This document shows positions 27,262 through 35,860 of a stretch of 64,000 nt of DNA, one piece after another; position 1 is the stretch's first letter; each line of letters begins with the position of its first letter. Source of the stretch: Armatimonadota bacterium (GTDB lineage: Bacteria; Armatimonadota; Fimbriimonadia; Fimbriimonadales; Fimbriimonadaceae); contig JAFDWS010000001.1 of NCBI GenBank assembly GCA_018268375.1, forward strand, positions 586,627 to 650,626. Direction: 5' to 3'. The position numbers and the translations under genes were made by a program. Below the pieces are notes generated by a model that had not been told where the DNA came from, did not search any database, and worked only from the letters and a program-made list of their open reading frames with translations.

Positions 27262-27924
27262 GTGTCTTCCATCGCCGAACTTTGCCTGGTCTTCGGGGGT
27301 GTCTTTCTCGCCTCCTTCGTGGCGGCAAAGGCCCTGACGCGCCACAAGCGCGTCGATCCCAAGCGCCTATGCTTGTTTCCCGACCAGCGCGTCCGCTTGC
27401 TCTGCTCCTCCGGCTCCTACCGCTGCCACGTCGCCCGCGTCGAGAAGGACGGAATTCTGATCACACCGCCGATCCATCGGGACGCTTACGTGCCTCTGCG
27501 AGTTGGTGACGAGCTCATCGCCCAAGTCCCGCAGCCGGACGCGCTCCTCACCTTCCGAACTCAAATTCTGCGGCGCGATGCCAGCGACCACACGTTCTTG
27601 TTGTCCCTTCCACAACGGTTCCGCAAGACTGAGCGGCGGCGGGATGCGCGTGACCTCTCCTTGAAGGGCGAGGCCGCGCGGGTCAACGGCAGGTCCGGCC
27701 AGATGTCGGACCTCTCTGCCCACGGGGCTCGCCTCGTGACGCTTTACCGGCCCGACCCTGGTGAGCGCGTCCTGATTGAACTCCCCAGCGACCTGCCAGA
27801 ACAGTTCGCATACGTGCTGGAAAGCCTCCCCGCGTTCTTGGACGGGCATCCGGCCCAAGAGCTCCGTCTCAGGTTCGAAGAGCCGCTGCGTCCTCTTCTC
27901 GGACGTCACTTACGCACGTCGTAG
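27262..27924 (+). CDS. PilZ-domain protein with N-terminal membrane anchor
   Basis: 220 residues from a GTG start 2 bp after the preceding stop. A membrane anchor spans about 7-24 (LCLVFGGVFLASFVAAKA). A YcgR/PilZN-like domain lies at about 38-115. The PilZ domain follows with RRDAR (R126 and R130, the RxxxR c-di-GMP motif) and DLSAHGARL (D150, S152, G155). Proteins of this type report c-di-GMP to motility or secretion machines. It closes the zinc-ribbon/TPR operon, suggesting that the operon's machinery responds to c-di-GMP. Its 3' end overlaps the convergent amidohydrolase by 19 bp. Confidence 0.82.
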   Translation: MSSIAELCLVFGGVFLASFVAAKALTRHKRVDPKRLCLFPDQRVRLLCSSGSYRCHVARVEKDGILITPPIHRDAYVPLRVGDELIAQVPQPDALLTFRTQILRRDASDHTFLLSLPQRFRKTERRRDARDLSLKGEAARVNGRSGQMSDLSAHGARLVTLYRPDPGERVLIELPSDLPEQFAYVLESLPAFLDGHPAQELRLRFEEPLRPLLGRHLRTS

Positions 27925-29453
27925 GTTTTCTGGCCGCCTCGATAGACCGACCTCATCGTTTCCCGCGACGGTCGACCGGCGTAGGTTTGGAAGTCTGCCC
28001 ACGATCCGGGTGCGATCAAACCCTCGCCCGGGTCTCCATTAGCCTTTGCCGATTCGGCCGTGTAAAGCCGAATCGCGGTGTCCTCGTCAATGTTCTCTGC
28101 GGGGTCGAAGCCTTCTGGGCGCCGCACCGAGCATCGGATGCCGTCCCAAGGGTCGCCTGGCACGATCGGCCGGTCGCTACTGAAGCTCAAGGGCGCGCCC
28201 GCCGCGAGCAGGCTCTTGTACCGCTTGATCGTGGCGCCACGCTCAGGGCCAAGCTGCTTCCGATAGCTATGCCCGAAGCGCAGCAAGAACTCGGGTTGCA
28301 TCGTGATCTGGGGCCCGAGTTTCGAAATCCTCTCCACCTGCGCGTCGCTCAGTAACATGGCGTGCTCGATCCGGTGCATCCCGGGCTGGCCCGAAGCCTC
28401 CATGGCGTCCATCACCAGATCGGTCGAGCGGTCTCCGATCGTATGGACTGCAATCCCCCAGCCCTTCTCAGTCCCTTCAATGATCATCCGTTGAAGCCGC
28501 TCCGGCTCGTAAATGAGTTGACCGTTGCCTCCTGTGGTCAGGAACTGACCGTAGATCGCGGCGGTGGCAGAGCCAATCGCGCCATCGGCAAAGATCTTCA
28601 GGCCCGCGAGACGGCAGACGTCGGACTGCATGCCCGCAGTGAGGGCCGTCAGGTCAGAAGGAGTGATGCCTCTTGGGCCTAAGACCGTGCCCCATTGGGC
28701 ATAGAGCCGCAGTCGCACCTTGCAGCCCCGCTCCGAGGCCTCCTTGTAGGCGGCGAGCTCGCGGCCCAGGTTCCACCGACCCGTCATCATGTCGGTCGCG
28801 CAAGTGATGCCGAGGCGCGCCATTTCCTCGCCAGCGCGGAGCACGGCGTCGGTCAGTTCCTCCTGTGTCGGCTGTGGTGCTGCCGAAGTGACGCGCTCGT
28901 GCGCCCTCTCCAGGAGCACCCCCGTCAGTCGCCCACCGCTGTCGCGGACGAAAGATCCACCGGCGGGATCCGGCGTCGAATCGTCGACCGCCGCCTCGAC
29001 CAGCGCGGCCGAATTGGCCACGCTTGCATGGCCGTTGGTGTGACGGAGGAGAACGGGCCGGTCACTCACGACGCGATCGATCTCATCCCGCGTCAAGTGC
29101 TGCGAGTCGTCGAACTTAGTCTGGTCGTAATGGACGGCCTGTATCCACGGCGAGTCGTTTGCCCCGCTCCACGCCTCCAGCGCCTGCAAGACCTCATCGC
29201 GGGTCGAACAAGCGCCTAAGTGCAGCTTTTGAAGGTCGAGGCCGGTGGGGATGATATGGCAGTGCGCATCTATGAAACCCGGCAAGACGACCGCCCCGTC
29301 TAGGTCCACAAAGGAAACGCCTTCTGGAGGTGCTTCTGCCACGACCTTGAACCGACCGCCCTCCACCGAGAACGCGAGGGCCTTTCCGCTCGGGGTGGTG
29401 CCGTTACCGAACCAATCAGCCAACGCTGACTCCACCAAGGGCGAATTCGACAT
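27906..29453 (-). CDS. YtcJ-like amidohydrolase
   Basis: 515 residues of the amidohydrolase 3 family. The metal-binding entry motif is VVLPGFIDAHCHIIPTGLDL; further features are HTIGDRSTDLVMDAMEASG, HRIEHAMLLSD and LSFSSDRPIVPGDPW. There is no signal peptide, so it should be cytosolic. Substrate unknown; family members hydrolyse varied amides, imides or carbamates. Its start lies inside the 3' end of the upstream unknown gene (38-bp overlap), which suggests co-transcription with the UbiA gene. Confidence 0.85.
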   Translation of the reverse strand: MSNSPLVESALADWFGNGTTPSGKALAFSVEGGRFKVVAEAPPEGVSFVDLDGAVVLPGFIDAHCHIIPTGLDLQKLHLGACSTRDEVLQALEAWSGANDSPWIQAVHYDQTKFDDSQHLTRDEIDRVVSDRPVLLRHTNGHASVANSAALVEAAVDDSTPDPAGGSFVRDSGGRLTGVLLERAHERVTSAAPQPTQEELTDAVLRAGEEMARLGITCATDMMTGRWNLGRELAAYKEASERGCKVRLRLYAQWGTVLGPRGITPSDLTALTAGMQSDVCRLAGLKIFADGAIGSATAAIYGQFLTTGGNGQLIYEPERLQRMIIEGTEKGWGIAVHTIGDRSTDLVMDAMEASGQPGMHRIEHAMLLSDAQVERISKLGPQITMQPEFLLRFGHSYRKQLGPERGATIKRYKSLLAAGAPLSFSSDRPIVPGDPWDGIRCSVRRPEGFDPAENIDEDTAIRLYTAESAKANGDPGEGLIAPGSWADFQTYAGRPSRETMRSVYRGGQKTYDVRK

Positions 29454-29868
29454 CCTGGACGCTCTTCACTCTCGTCACCCGAAGAGGTCTCCGTTCGAGG
29501 GCCTCGCAGACCAGGCCCCCTTCGATGGCCGCCTCGATCGCTTCGCGCGTCCCGGCCACCACGAGAGGCGGCAACGCAGTTGTCTCGACGATGTAGTAGC
29601 GGATTGGGCGGGCACCAAGACACATGAAGTGCTGAATGATCTCGCCTTCCAGAAGGTCGTGAGCGTGCGACCCCGAAGTCGCGTTGACAAGCCCCTCGCC
29701 ACCGTGAACCGAGAACGCGGCTGCCCCAAGCGCCTCCATCGCGCCCCAGGCACTGGGGGCGGAGGAAGCGTCCAACACGACTTCCCTCCCCTCAAGCAGA
29801 CGGGCCATTGCCGTCGCTTCCTCGACTCCTCCTTCGGGCCACTCAAGGACAATCCAGGTCTCGCTCAA
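29416..29868 (-). CDS. Unknown protein coupled to the UbiA gene
   Basis: I start this frame at TTG 29868, which overlaps the UbiA stop as TTGA; the longer frame to 30096 is antisense-like sequence inside ubiA. The 150-residue product is a compact alpha/beta protein: TWIVLEWPEGGVEEATAMAR, VVLDASSAPSAWGAMEALGA, CLGARPIRYYIVETTALPPL and VTRVKSVQDVEFALGG. I do not recognise a family. Its place between a prenyltransferase and an amidohydrolase hints at a shared pathway, but this is inference. Confidence 0.6.
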   Translation of the reverse strand: MSETWIVLEWPEGGVEEATAMARLLEGREVVLDASSAPSAWGAMEALGAAAFSVHGGEGLVNATSGSHAHDLLEGEIIQHFMCLGARPIRYYIVETTALPPLVVAGTREAIEAAIEGGLVCEALERRPLRVTRVKSVQDVEFALGGVSVG

Positions 29869-30764
29869 CGGTGGCGCACCGCCAAATCGATTAAGGCGAA
29901 GAGGAAGACTCCAATTGACACGAACCCGTTCAGGGTGAAAAACGCAAGGTTGACTTTGCTCAAGTCGCTGGGCCGGACCAGCGACTGCTCGTAAGCCAGT
30001 AGGACGGCAGCGAGGCCGACGCCCACGTACATTCCCGTACCTGCTCCGGTCAGGATGCAGGCCCAGAGCAGGAACCCGATGGCCAAGGTGTGGCACACAC
30101 GACTGACAGCCAAAGACCGTGCGGTTCCAAATGTTTCGGGTAGGCTCCTTAAATGCATTGATTTGTCAAAGTTTTCGTCCTGAAGACTATAGATAATGTC
30201 AAATCCTGCTGTCCAAAACAAGACCGCTGCGGTCACGGGAAGGATCGGGAGTGCGAGCTTGCCGGTGGTCGCGATCCAAGCCGCGGCGGGAGCAATGCCC
30301 AGGCTGAGGCCAAGCACGAAGTGACAGAGCCAAGTAAAGCGCTTTGTCAGCGAGTAGAAGAGGGTCACCCCAAGAGCGACCGGACTCAGGGCGAAGGCCA
30401 GAGGATTCAGTAAGGCAGCGGCCAAAAAGAAGACCAGGCAGCTGCCGTAGAAATAGAGGTTCGCTGTCCGGAGGCTTAAGAGCCCAGCGGGGATAGCACG
30501 CATCCGCGTCCGCGGGTTTTCAGCGTCGATATTGCGGTCAGCGATCCGGTTCCAAGCCATCGCCGCACTGCGACAAGACACCATGGCGAGGACGATGAGG
30601 CCAAAGGTGCTCCACCCGGGCCAGCCGCTGCCACCTTCATACCGTGACGCCCAGACCATGCCCAACAACGCGAACGGCAGAGCGAACACGCTGTGTTCGA
30701 TCTTGATCATCTCAAGATACGTTCGGAAACCCTGCCAGCCGCGAGCCGCCGTGGCCATGGCCAA
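29865..30764 (-). CDS. UbiA-family prenyltransferase (MqnP-like)
   Basis: 299 residues, multi-span membrane protein. The two Asp-rich motifs are NRIADRNIDAENPRTRMRAI (NxxxDxxxD) and DIIYSLQDENFDKSMHLRS (DxxYxxxDxxxD). These bind the prenyl diphosphate through magnesium. The sequence around MAWNRIADRNIDAENPRT and SLPETFG resembles MqnP-type 4-hydroxybenzoate/futalosine-pathway enzymes more than heme O or chlorophyll synthases. It would prenylate an aromatic quinone precursor. No other mqn or ubi genes are in the window, so the substrate is not proven. Confidence 0.88.
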   Translation of the reverse strand: MAMATAARGWQGFRTYLEMIKIEHSVFALPFALLGMVWASRYEGGSGWPGWSTFGLIVLAMVSCRSAAMAWNRIADRNIDAENPRTRMRAIPAGLLSLRTANLYFYGSCLVFFLAAALLNPLAFALSPVALGVTLFYSLTKRFTWLCHFVLGLSLGIAPAAAWIATTGKLALPILPVTAAVLFWTAGFDIIYSLQDENFDKSMHLRSLPETFGTARSLAVSRVCHTLAIGFLLWACILTGAGTGMYVGVGLAAVLLAYEQSLVRPSDLSKVNLAFFTLNGFVSIGVFLFALIDLAVRHR

Positions 30765-30773
30765 GTATGGCCG

Positions 30774-31628
30774 TCAATTCATGCGCCAGCGTTCGGCGGT
30801 CCCCGGACCCCAGAACGAATCCACCCAATCGCCTCGGAACATTCGTAGCCCTTTGCCCATGCTCTTCATCGCCAGCGAACGGGCCTCGCTCTTGCTCCCG
30901 CGCTGCCACGCGAGCTTAGCGAGTTGGAGCCGACAAGCCGTCTTGTGCGGTTCCGGCAATGAGCAACAGTGGATGCGAAGGAGCGCCTCCGTTTGCCTGA
31001 TCCAAGTGGGATCGTGGTCGTGTTGGAGGTCTTCAAAGTGCAGTCGTTTCTCAAACACCTCGTCCGGCACTGCCTTCATCCGGAAGCCAGCTTTGACCAC
31101 ACGGATCCAATAGTCCAGTGGAGCAAGGTCGCCCCACTTGGCGTCGTAGTTCCCAATGCGTTCGTAGACCGACCTCCGGTAGAGGAAGCAAGGATCAATG
31201 CTCGTCTCAAGGAGGATGTTCTCCGGACGGACCGCCTTCGTGTGGCTCATGACCTTCCCCATGTCGTCGATCATCGCGCAGTCCGCATAGACGAAGTCGT
31301 GCCCCGTCATCATCTTGACCATGACCTCGAAGGCGTGGGGCCGGAAGTGGTTTTCCTCGGTCGTCCAGGTAAGGAACTCGCCCGCGGCGAGGGCAAAACC
31401 CGTATTGAGCGAGGCTGCCAGGCCTTCCTCGCGCGCGTTGCGCACGATCCGCATCGGATGGCCCGTCCGTTGAAGCTCGACGAGTTCGTTGCCGATGTCC
31501 TCGTTCGATGCATCGTCGATGACAATAAGCTCCCAGTCGTGGTGCGTTTGCGAAAAAACGCTTTCCACGGCCTCCGGAAGCATGCGCGCCTGGTTATGGG
31601 CGTGCAGCACAATGGAAACCTTGTCCAT
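30774..31628 (-). CDS. Family 2 glycosyltransferase
   Basis: 284 residues from ATG 31628 (MDKVSIVLHAHNQARM); the upstream frame to 31649 adds seven unlikely residues. The GT-A start is VSIVLHAHNQARMLPEAVES, followed by LIVIDDASNEDIGNELVE and RNAREEGLAASLNTGF. The usual DxD/SDDN element is replaced by WTTEENHFRP. It would transfer a sugar to a lipid or protein acceptor at the cytoplasmic face. Its stop is 9 bp from the UbiA start; both are on minus and could share a transcript. Confidence 0.87.
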   Translation of the reverse strand: MDKVSIVLHAHNQARMLPEAVESVFSQTHHDWELIVIDDASNEDIGNELVELQRTGHPMRIVRNAREEGLAASLNTGFALAAGEFLTWTTEENHFRPHAFEVMVKMMTGHDFVYADCAMIDDMGKVMSHTKAVRPENILLETSIDPCFLYRRSVYERIGNYDAKWGDLAPLDYWIRVVKAGFRMKAVPDEVFEKRLHFEDLQHDHDPTWIRQTEALLRIHCCSLPEPHKTACRLQLAKLAWQRGSKSEARSLAMKSMGKGLRMFRGDWVDSFWGPGTAERWRMN

Positions 31629-31730
31629 TCCGCTCTCTCCGCCACCCATTCTATCAAAAATGCGGTGTAAAGAGATCCCCTTTCTTCGATCCTTAATTTG
31701 AGGCCGTGTTTTGGACGGAGTGGTCTAAGC

Positions 31731-32807
31731 TTGGCCAGAGTGTTCTTCTACCACCCTCGCATGCTGGCTTACGACTTCGGTCCGCAGCATCCGTTGCGTC
31801 CTGAAAGGCTTCGAAGGACCGTCGCGCTGCTCGAAATTGCCGCGCCTCAATTGCCGGTGGTCGATCCTGGCATGGCTGATCCGCGCGAGGTGTTGCGGTG
31901 CCACTCCGAGCAGTACCTTGAGACAGTCCGCTGCTTGAGCGAAGGCGGGTCGGTCGAGACCGGGATCATGGAGGAATCAGGTTTCTGGAGCGGGGACAAT
32001 CCGCCGTTCTCCGGCATGTACGAGGCTTCTTTGGCTTACTGCGGAGGAAGCGCCCGCGCCGCAGACCTTGTCGTCAAGCAAGCGGGTGTCGCCTTCGGCA
32101 TGTCGGGCGGGCTCCATCACGCGCGAAGGTCGCAGGCAAGCGGCTTCTGCATCTTCAACGACTGCGCGATCGCCGCCTCGATCCTTCGCGAACGGCACGA
32201 CCGTGTCGCCTATATCGACATCGATCTCCACCACGGCGACGGCGTTCAGTGGATCTTCTATGACGACCCGACCGTGCTCACGTATTCCATCCATGAGAGC
32301 GGCCGGTACCTCTACCCCGGCACCGGTTTCGTCGAGGAGACGGGCGCCGAGCTCTCCGCCGTCAACGTGCCACTTGAGCCGATGACGACGGGCGACACGT
32401 GGCTGATGGCGTTCCGGGAGACTTGCCTGCCCGCTTTGGACCGCTTCCAACCCCAAGCTATCGTCCTTCAACTCGGTTGCGACGCTCATTTCCTCGACCC
32501 GCTCGGGCACCTCCAAGTGTCAGTCCAGGAGTATCTGGAGGCGGTCCGCATTGTTCGCGATCTTGGTCTCCCCATCGTCGCCCTGGGCGGGGGCGGCTAC
32601 GAGATCACGAACGTGCCGCGGATGTGGGTGGGGGCCGTTCTGACTTTGCTCGACGAACCGGTACCGGCGAGCATTCCAGATTCCATTCCGGCCGAATGGG
32701 GCATGACGACGTTCACCGATCCCGAGTTGCCGGAGCCCCGGAAGAGAGGATGGGCGCAGGCAGAGGAAGTCGTGGCCACCCTGAAGGGACAAGGGTCGCT
32801 CGGCTAA
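31731..32807 (+). CDS. Histone deacetylase-family (AcuC-like) hydrolase
   Basis: About 358 residues from TTG 31731; a GTG at 31740 and an upstream start at 31698 are alternatives, and none has an ideal SD. Key segments are MSGGLHHARRSQASGFCIFN (active-site HH), YIDIDLHHGDGVQWIFYDDP (zinc Asp/His) and ALGGGGYEITNVPRMW. These are the class I deacetylase landmarks. Substrates could be acetyl-lysine proteins, acetylpolyamines or acetoin-related compounds. Divergent from the glycosyltransferase, with about 100 bp between. Confidence 0.9.
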   Translation: MARVFFYHPRMLAYDFGPQHPLRPERLRRTVALLEIAAPQLPVVDPGMADPREVLRCHSEQYLETVRCLSEGGSVETGIMEESGFWSGDNPPFSGMYEASLAYCGGSARAADLVVKQAGVAFGMSGGLHHARRSQASGFCIFNDCAIAASILRERHDRVAYIDIDLHHGDGVQWIFYDDPTVLTYSIHESGRYLYPGTGFVEETGAELSAVNVPLEPMTTGDTWLMAFRETCLPALDRFQPQAIVLQLGCDAHFLDPLGHLQVSVQEYLEAVRIVRDLGLPIVALGGGGYEITNVPRMWVGAVLTLLDEPVPASIPDSIPAEWGMTTFTDPELPEPRKRGWAQAEEVVATLKGQGSLG

Positions 32808-32853
32808 CGGCCACGCAATTTCTCTTAGCTCTGACCCAAGAAAGGAGTCTGTC

Positions 32854-35775
32854 CTATGAAACTTTCACCTTCACCGTGCCCACCTTGCCGCCGACTTGCA
32901 CCTCGATCGTGTAGTCGCCCTTGCCGACATACTGGGCCCTCCTGCCAGCATAGGGGTCTCGAAGCCCCTCGTCGGCAGTCTTTGGCTCGATGAACTCGCC
33001 TGGCGCATCGGGATTGCCGGGCTTGAGCATCAGGCCAAAGCTCGCCCAGTTATAGCCGGGTGCCACCTCGTAGTCGACAGACTTGACCTCCTTGCCGTCC
33101 TTGTCCTTGAGCACAAGCTTTCCTTTGCCGCGCAGGGTCGTCCAGAACTTGACGGTGAACTTCGGCTCGTCAGGATCACGCTTGTCCCATTCCCCACCGT
33201 TCCGGATGCCCCAGCGGTCGCTCCAAGTCACGTCCGACACCGGCCAAAAGTGGAACTCTTTCTTACGGATTTCCTCGGTGAGGTCGTAGGCAGGTTCGAC
33301 GGAGACGGCCCAAACAGAACGCGCGTGCGAGGCCACGACCATTTCCTTTGCCCTCGGCTGCACGGCGAGGTCGTGGACTGGTGTGTGCGGTAGCCCGCCA
33401 CCGTACGGGACCCAATGGCTGCCCTCATCGAACGTGACGTAAACGCCCATGTCAGTCCCGACCCAAAGAATGTCCTTCCGATTGGGATCTTCACGAACGG
33501 TGTTGACGGGCTCGCACGGCAAATCACCGGCGATCGAGATCCACGTCTTGCCATAGTCCTTCGACATCCAGACCATGGCGGTGAAATCGTCCTCGCGATA
33601 CCCGTTCTGCGAGCAGTAAACGGTGGCAGCGTCGAACTTGCTCGCGACGATCCGAGTGACCCACTTTTGCGGCTGGGGGGTCATGATGTCGACCCAAGAG
33701 TTGCCGCCGTCCGGAGTCATCTTGACGTTGCCGTCATCGGTGCCGACGTATATCACGCCGAACTTGAACGGGCTTTCGCTGATGGTCGTCAGGCTGGAGT
33801 GAGGAACGTTGCCGACCGGGCGGTTCTTCGTAAGGTCACCGCTGAGGGCCTCGTATTTCTTGCCTTGATTGAAGCTCCGGTGCAGCTTCTGGCTGCCCAG
33901 GTAGACGATGTCGGGGTGGTGCGGCGAGATCAGGATGGGCGAGATCCAATTGTAGCGGAGGTCGCCTCCCGGTGCCCGCGCCGACCACCTCTCGTTCGTC
34001 TTCTGATCGACGGCAGCATGGTCTCCCCATTGGCTCGCGTAATAAACGATGTCGCCGCCGTTGCGCGGATCGACCGCCACGGCGCTTCCGTCCCCACCAC
34101 CGATCGAAGTCCACGCGTTCGGGTCACTACGGCCTGCCACGTAGTTGCTTGGGCCCTTCATCGTGCCGTTGTCTTGGAGCCCACCGTAAACGTTATAGGG
34201 CGACTTGTCGTCCACGGCAATTGTGGTGAACTGCCCCACTGCCAAGTTGTTGATGATCCGCCAGTGGTCTCCCTTGTCGCCGCTGAAGTAGAGGCCACCG
34301 TCGCACCCCTCCCAAACCCGGTTAGGATCGCGGGGGTCGATATAGACAACGTGGAAATCGACATGGCTCTCGCGCGCGGTGCTCTCCCAATGTGCGCCGC
34401 CGTCCCTTGAGCGCAGCAGCAGGAGCCCGCACGTGTACACCAAGTTCGGGTCTTTCGGGTCGACCGTGATGTTGCCACCGTAGTAGCCACCGTGCGCGCC
34501 CAACCGTCCGCTCACGAACTTCCAGGACTTTCCTGCATCGTCGCTGCGCCAGACCTCGGCGTCCCTAACTCTGAGGTCGAAGACGTGGGGGTTCCGCTTG
34601 AGCATCATTTGCTGCAGCCCCTCCTTGTCGAGCTTCTTGTCCTTGAGTTGGGCGATCACGTCTTCAGCCTTTGCCTCAGTCGGCAAATACGTGTTCAGAA
34701 AGAGCTTCAATGTGCTCTCAGGAACTGTAAGGAGGACATCGAGGCTCGTGCGCTTGAATCGCTGGATCGTCAGTCGGCCGTTGGGCTGCCTCTCATCGAT
34801 CTTGTCGGTGTTCTCGTCCAGGTTCTGGTTGTCAAGGAACGCGTACACCGTGTCCGGCTTCGACGGAGCGACGGCAAGACCGATCCGGCCCGTGCCTTCG
34901 TCGCATGGCACGCCCTTGAGCTTGGTCCAGGACTTGCCGGCGTCCGTCGTCTTGTAAACAGCGGTTCCTGGCCCGCCCTCGCGGAAATCCCACGATCTGC
35001 GGTCACGGTCCCATAAGCTGGCGTAAACAGTGTCGCCGTTGCGCGGATCCATGGTCAGGTCGACCGCTCCCGTGTAGACATCCTTCTTCAGCACTAAAGA
35101 CCAGGTCTTGCCACCATCGGTGGTCTTGTAAACGCCCCGCTCAGGGTTCTGGGAGTACAAATGCCCGAGGACGGCGACCCATACGGTATCCGGATGCCGG
35201 GGATCAATGAGGATGCGCCCAATGTGATGGCTCTCGGGCAAACCGACGTTGTTCCAAGTCTTGCCTGCGTCGGTACTTTTGAACACTCCCGTGCCCGAAT
35301 AACTTGTGCGCTGGCTGTTGTTCTCCCCCGTGCCGACCCAGATTGTGTTGCCGTCGCGGCTGACGGCGAAGTCTCCGATGCTAAAGGCGCTCTGGTTGTC
35401 GAAGAGCGAGGTCCAAGTGACGCCATCGTCCTCGGTCCGCCAAAGGCCCCCGGTCGCGTAGGCAACGAGCGTTTGGCGTGGCTTGTCCAGCGGTGAATCG
35501 ATATCGATGACCCTGCCGCCCTGAACCTCCGGGCCGATGCTGCGCCACATCACTCGCTGGAACGGCGAGTTCCCCTCCATCCGAAGCCGCTGGTCGTAAC
35601 CGGCCATCCGAACGCTAGCCGGCATGCCGACTACGTCGGGCTTGTGGAACTTGGCGTCCTGTTCCTTCTTCGTCTGGTTCTGGGCAACGCCGAGGTCTGG
35701 GTCGAGCCCCGGCGGCTCTTGGCGTTCGGTCGGGTCTTGTAAGCCGAGGAGGAGCGTCAGCGCAAGGGACAGCAT
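32854..35775 (-). CDS. Large secreted BNR/sortilin-like beta-propeller protein
   Basis: 973 residues with signal peptide MLSLALTLLLGLQ. At least ten BNR-type Asp-box blades are visible, for example STDAGKTWNNVGLPESHHIG, KTTDGGKTWSLVLKKDVYTG and SKDYGKTWISIAGDLP. The VPS10/sortilin-like propeller repeats cover about 60-820. The last 150 residues form a beta-rich domain ending VGKVGTVKVKVS. Proteins of this kind occur in large numbers in environmental bacteria and bind or hydrolyse extracellular substrates; the ligand is unknown. Confidence 0.85.
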   Translation of the reverse strand: MLSLALTLLLGLQDPTERQEPPGLDPDLGVAQNQTKKEQDAKFHKPDVVGMPASVRMAGYDQRLRMEGNSPFQRVMWRSIGPEVQGGRVIDIDSPLDKPRQTLVAYATGGLWRTEDDGVTWTSLFDNQSAFSIGDFAVSRDGNTIWVGTGENNSQRTSYSGTGVFKSTDAGKTWNNVGLPESHHIGRILIDPRHPDTVWVAVLGHLYSQNPERGVYKTTDGGKTWSLVLKKDVYTGAVDLTMDPRNGDTVYASLWDRDRRSWDFREGGPGTAVYKTTDAGKSWTKLKGVPCDEGTGRIGLAVAPSKPDTVYAFLDNQNLDENTDKIDERQPNGRLTIQRFKRTSLDVLLTVPESTLKLFLNTYLPTEAKAEDVIAQLKDKKLDKEGLQQMMLKRNPHVFDLRVRDAEVWRSDDAGKSWKFVSGRLGAHGGYYGGNITVDPKDPNLVYTCGLLLLRSRDGGAHWESTARESHVDFHVVYIDPRDPNRVWEGCDGGLYFSGDKGDHWRIINNLAVGQFTTIAVDDKSPYNVYGGLQDNGTMKGPSNYVAGRSDPNAWTSIGGGDGSAVAVDPRNGGDIVYYASQWGDHAAVDQKTNERWSARAPGGDLRYNWISPILISPHHPDIVYLGSQKLHRSFNQGKKYEALSGDLTKNRPVGNVPHSSLTTISESPFKFGVIYVGTDDGNVKMTPDGGNSWVDIMTPQPQKWVTRIVASKFDAATVYCSQNGYREDDFTAMVWMSKDYGKTWISIAGDLPCEPVNTVREDPNRKDILWVGTDMGVYVTFDEGSHWVPYGGGLPHTPVHDLAVQPRAKEMVVASHARSVWAVSVEPAYDLTEEIRKKEFHFWPVSDVTWSDRWGIRNGGEWDKRDPDEPKFTVKFWTTLRGKGKLVLKDKDGKEVKSVDYEVAPGYNWASFGLMLKPGNPDAPGEFIEPKTADEGLRDPYAGRRAQYVGKGDYTIEVQVGGKVGTVKVKVS

Positions 35776-35820
35776 CTCACCGGGGAGTATGGCCGAGACG
35801 CGACGCTCAAGAAATTAGAA

Positions 35821-35846
35821 AAGTGGCCGTCAAAGGACGGCCACTT
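35821..35846 (-). terminator. Intrinsic terminator of the Bax-inhibitor-1 gene
   Basis: AAGTGGCCGTC (35821-35831) pairs perfectly with GACGGCCACTT (35836-35846), an 11-bp stem with a 4-nt loop. Reading the minus strand, the stem is followed by TTTTCTAATTT. It lies 14 bp after the stop of the 35861 gene. Confidence 0.85.
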
Positions 35847-35860
35847 CATCAAACGTTGCC

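Noticed and set aside
27906..29453. Aminodeoxyfutalosine deaminase next to an MqnP-like gene
   Set aside because: The protein is of the YtcJ-type amidohydrolase 3 group (HTIGDRSTD, HRIEHAMLLSD), not the deaminase group.
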